The position numbers and the translations under genes are program-made. DNA of 64,000 nt from Lentinula raphanica (Eukaryota; Basidiomycota; Agaricomycetes; Agaricales; Omphalotaceae): assembly GCA_027919835.1 (NCBI GenBank), contig JANVFP010000001.1, forward strand, positions 1,488,001 to 1,552,000, read 5' to 3'. Positions 63,246-64,000 of this stretch are shown piece after piece; the stretch's first letter is position 1, and every line of letters begins with the position of its first letter. The notes beneath the pieces are model-generated. The model worked only from the letters and a program-made list of their open reading frames with translations. It was not told the origin of the DNA and ran no database searches.

Positions 63246-64000
63246 ATGTCGAAAAGACGTAGTGCTAGACTGGATCCTTCTGTTGCTGATGTAGAAGGTA
63301 ACAGTGCTAAAAGAAAAAAAGAGAATGATGCAGGAGACTCTGACCCGAAAAGAACTTCTGACGCTTCAGCCAAGACTAAGCAGGCGACGAAGGGAAAGAA
63401 TTCTTCCCCTCGAACCAAAGCTAAATCTACCGCGCGACCAGCTTCTAAAGCTGCTCCACAGCGCGGTGCTAGCAGAGCTCCTGTCAAGACTTCAAAACCC
63501 CCCATTACATCCCAAGCCAACTATATGGGAACTCTGGACGGAGTTGCTCCCCCGGTAGATTCTCCAGCTAGTGAGAGCAAGAAAGGTTAGCATTGCTGCA
63601 CCTAGTATTTCATTTGTCTTTTTTTTTTCGCTTCCTTCTTCATGCCTTGTCAGTCCGAACTCCTCTATGAAGCTCTGAAGTAGCTTCATTAACCCTCATG
63701 AAGTTGTGCTCTCTGGATGCATATAAGACAATCTGGAAGCCCTTTAGACGCGTTTCTACACGTTTCAAAGGGAGGTCAAGTCTCTTTGGGAACGCTTGTC
63801 TGGAATCTTCGAAGGGGGCGCCGTGTTTCGTGCTGGTTTGTCTTCAAACGCGTGCTTATTTCTACTTCTTTGCAGGTATTGTTCTCAATGAAGAAGAGAT
63901 AAATGCTGATTTGGGAGACGACATGGGGGAAGAGGGAGAAGATGTTCTTGAAATAATGGACTCCGGTGATGTTCTTCCTCGACTTCACACATCCTGCTCA
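63246..64000 (+). CDS. Basic Lys/Ser/Ala-rich protein, 3' end beyond window
   Basis: Starts MSKRRSARLDPSVADVEG, then a basic low-complexity region (KRKKENDAGDSDPKRTSD, SPRTKAKSTARPASKAAPQR) typical of nuclear disordered tails. A donor at 63586 and an acceptor at 63875 (290-nt intron, long for this window) join KKG to IVLNEEEINADLGDDMGEEG, an acidic stretch running to the window end. No domain recognised. In-frame upstream codons exist from 63165. Confidence 0.45.

Noticed and set aside
1..64000. tRNA, rRNA or other structured RNA genes
   Set aside because: I saw no convincing tRNA (A-box/B-box with acceptor pairing) or rRNA sequence. Only element primer sites resemble tRNA pieces. A tRNAscan run would settle this.

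Overview
The window looks like gene-poor, transposon-rich DNA from a mushroom-forming basidiomycete (Agaricomycetes). The grounds are: many short GT-AG introns of about 50-60 nt; Ty3/gypsy and Ty1/copia polyproteins; a Plavaka-type transposase beside a Ulp1-like protease; a TET/JBP-like dioxygenase; and a GH3 beta-glucosidase. All names come from motifs read by eye. No database search was run.

Layout. 1-6430: Ty3/gypsy element without chromodomain (Gypsy-1), its 3' LTR ending at or just before a GH3 beta-glucosidase gene (6447-9767, 18 exons, one mutated splice donor). 10260-11452 (-): hemerythrin-like protein. 11846-17165: near-intact Ty1/copia element (Copia-1) inserted 2 bp past the stop codon of a secreted-protein gene (17173-17904, -). 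17905-20112: no gene, but an old direct duplication. 20141-25248 (-): second Ty1/copia element (Copia-2) inside an 11-bp minisatellite. 25377-25890 and 26047-26593: non-autonomous hAT-like and CACTA-like elements.

27219-48357 is a graveyard. Four copies of one hairpin-ended element family (CATCAG ends, 2-bp target duplications) lie among broken copies of conserved genes: an NLR-type N-terminal region, a DUF6589-like fragment, RhoGAP, 14-3-3 and eIF4G. Intact-looking exceptions are a small T5orf172-like protein (34710-35221, -) and a TET/JBP-like oxygenase (40707-42818, -). 48683-55423 is a very young chromovirus (Gypsy-2) with apparently identical 660-bp LTRs but a stop codon in the integrase region. 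55608-60777 holds a Ulp1-like protease followed by a complete Plavaka transposase. Next come a serine palmitoyltransferase (LCB2) fragment and the start of an unrecognised basic protein.

How it fits together. There is no pathway here; the logic is mobile-element biology. The four LTR elements show three apparent ways of starting replication: a half-tRNA-Arg primer (Copia-1), a half-tRNA-iMet primer (Copia-2) and Tf1/sushi-like self-priming (Gypsy-2). The most novel item is the CATCAG hairpin family. Its 2-bp target duplication is shown at four loci, and at two of them removing the element plus one duplication restores an open reading frame.
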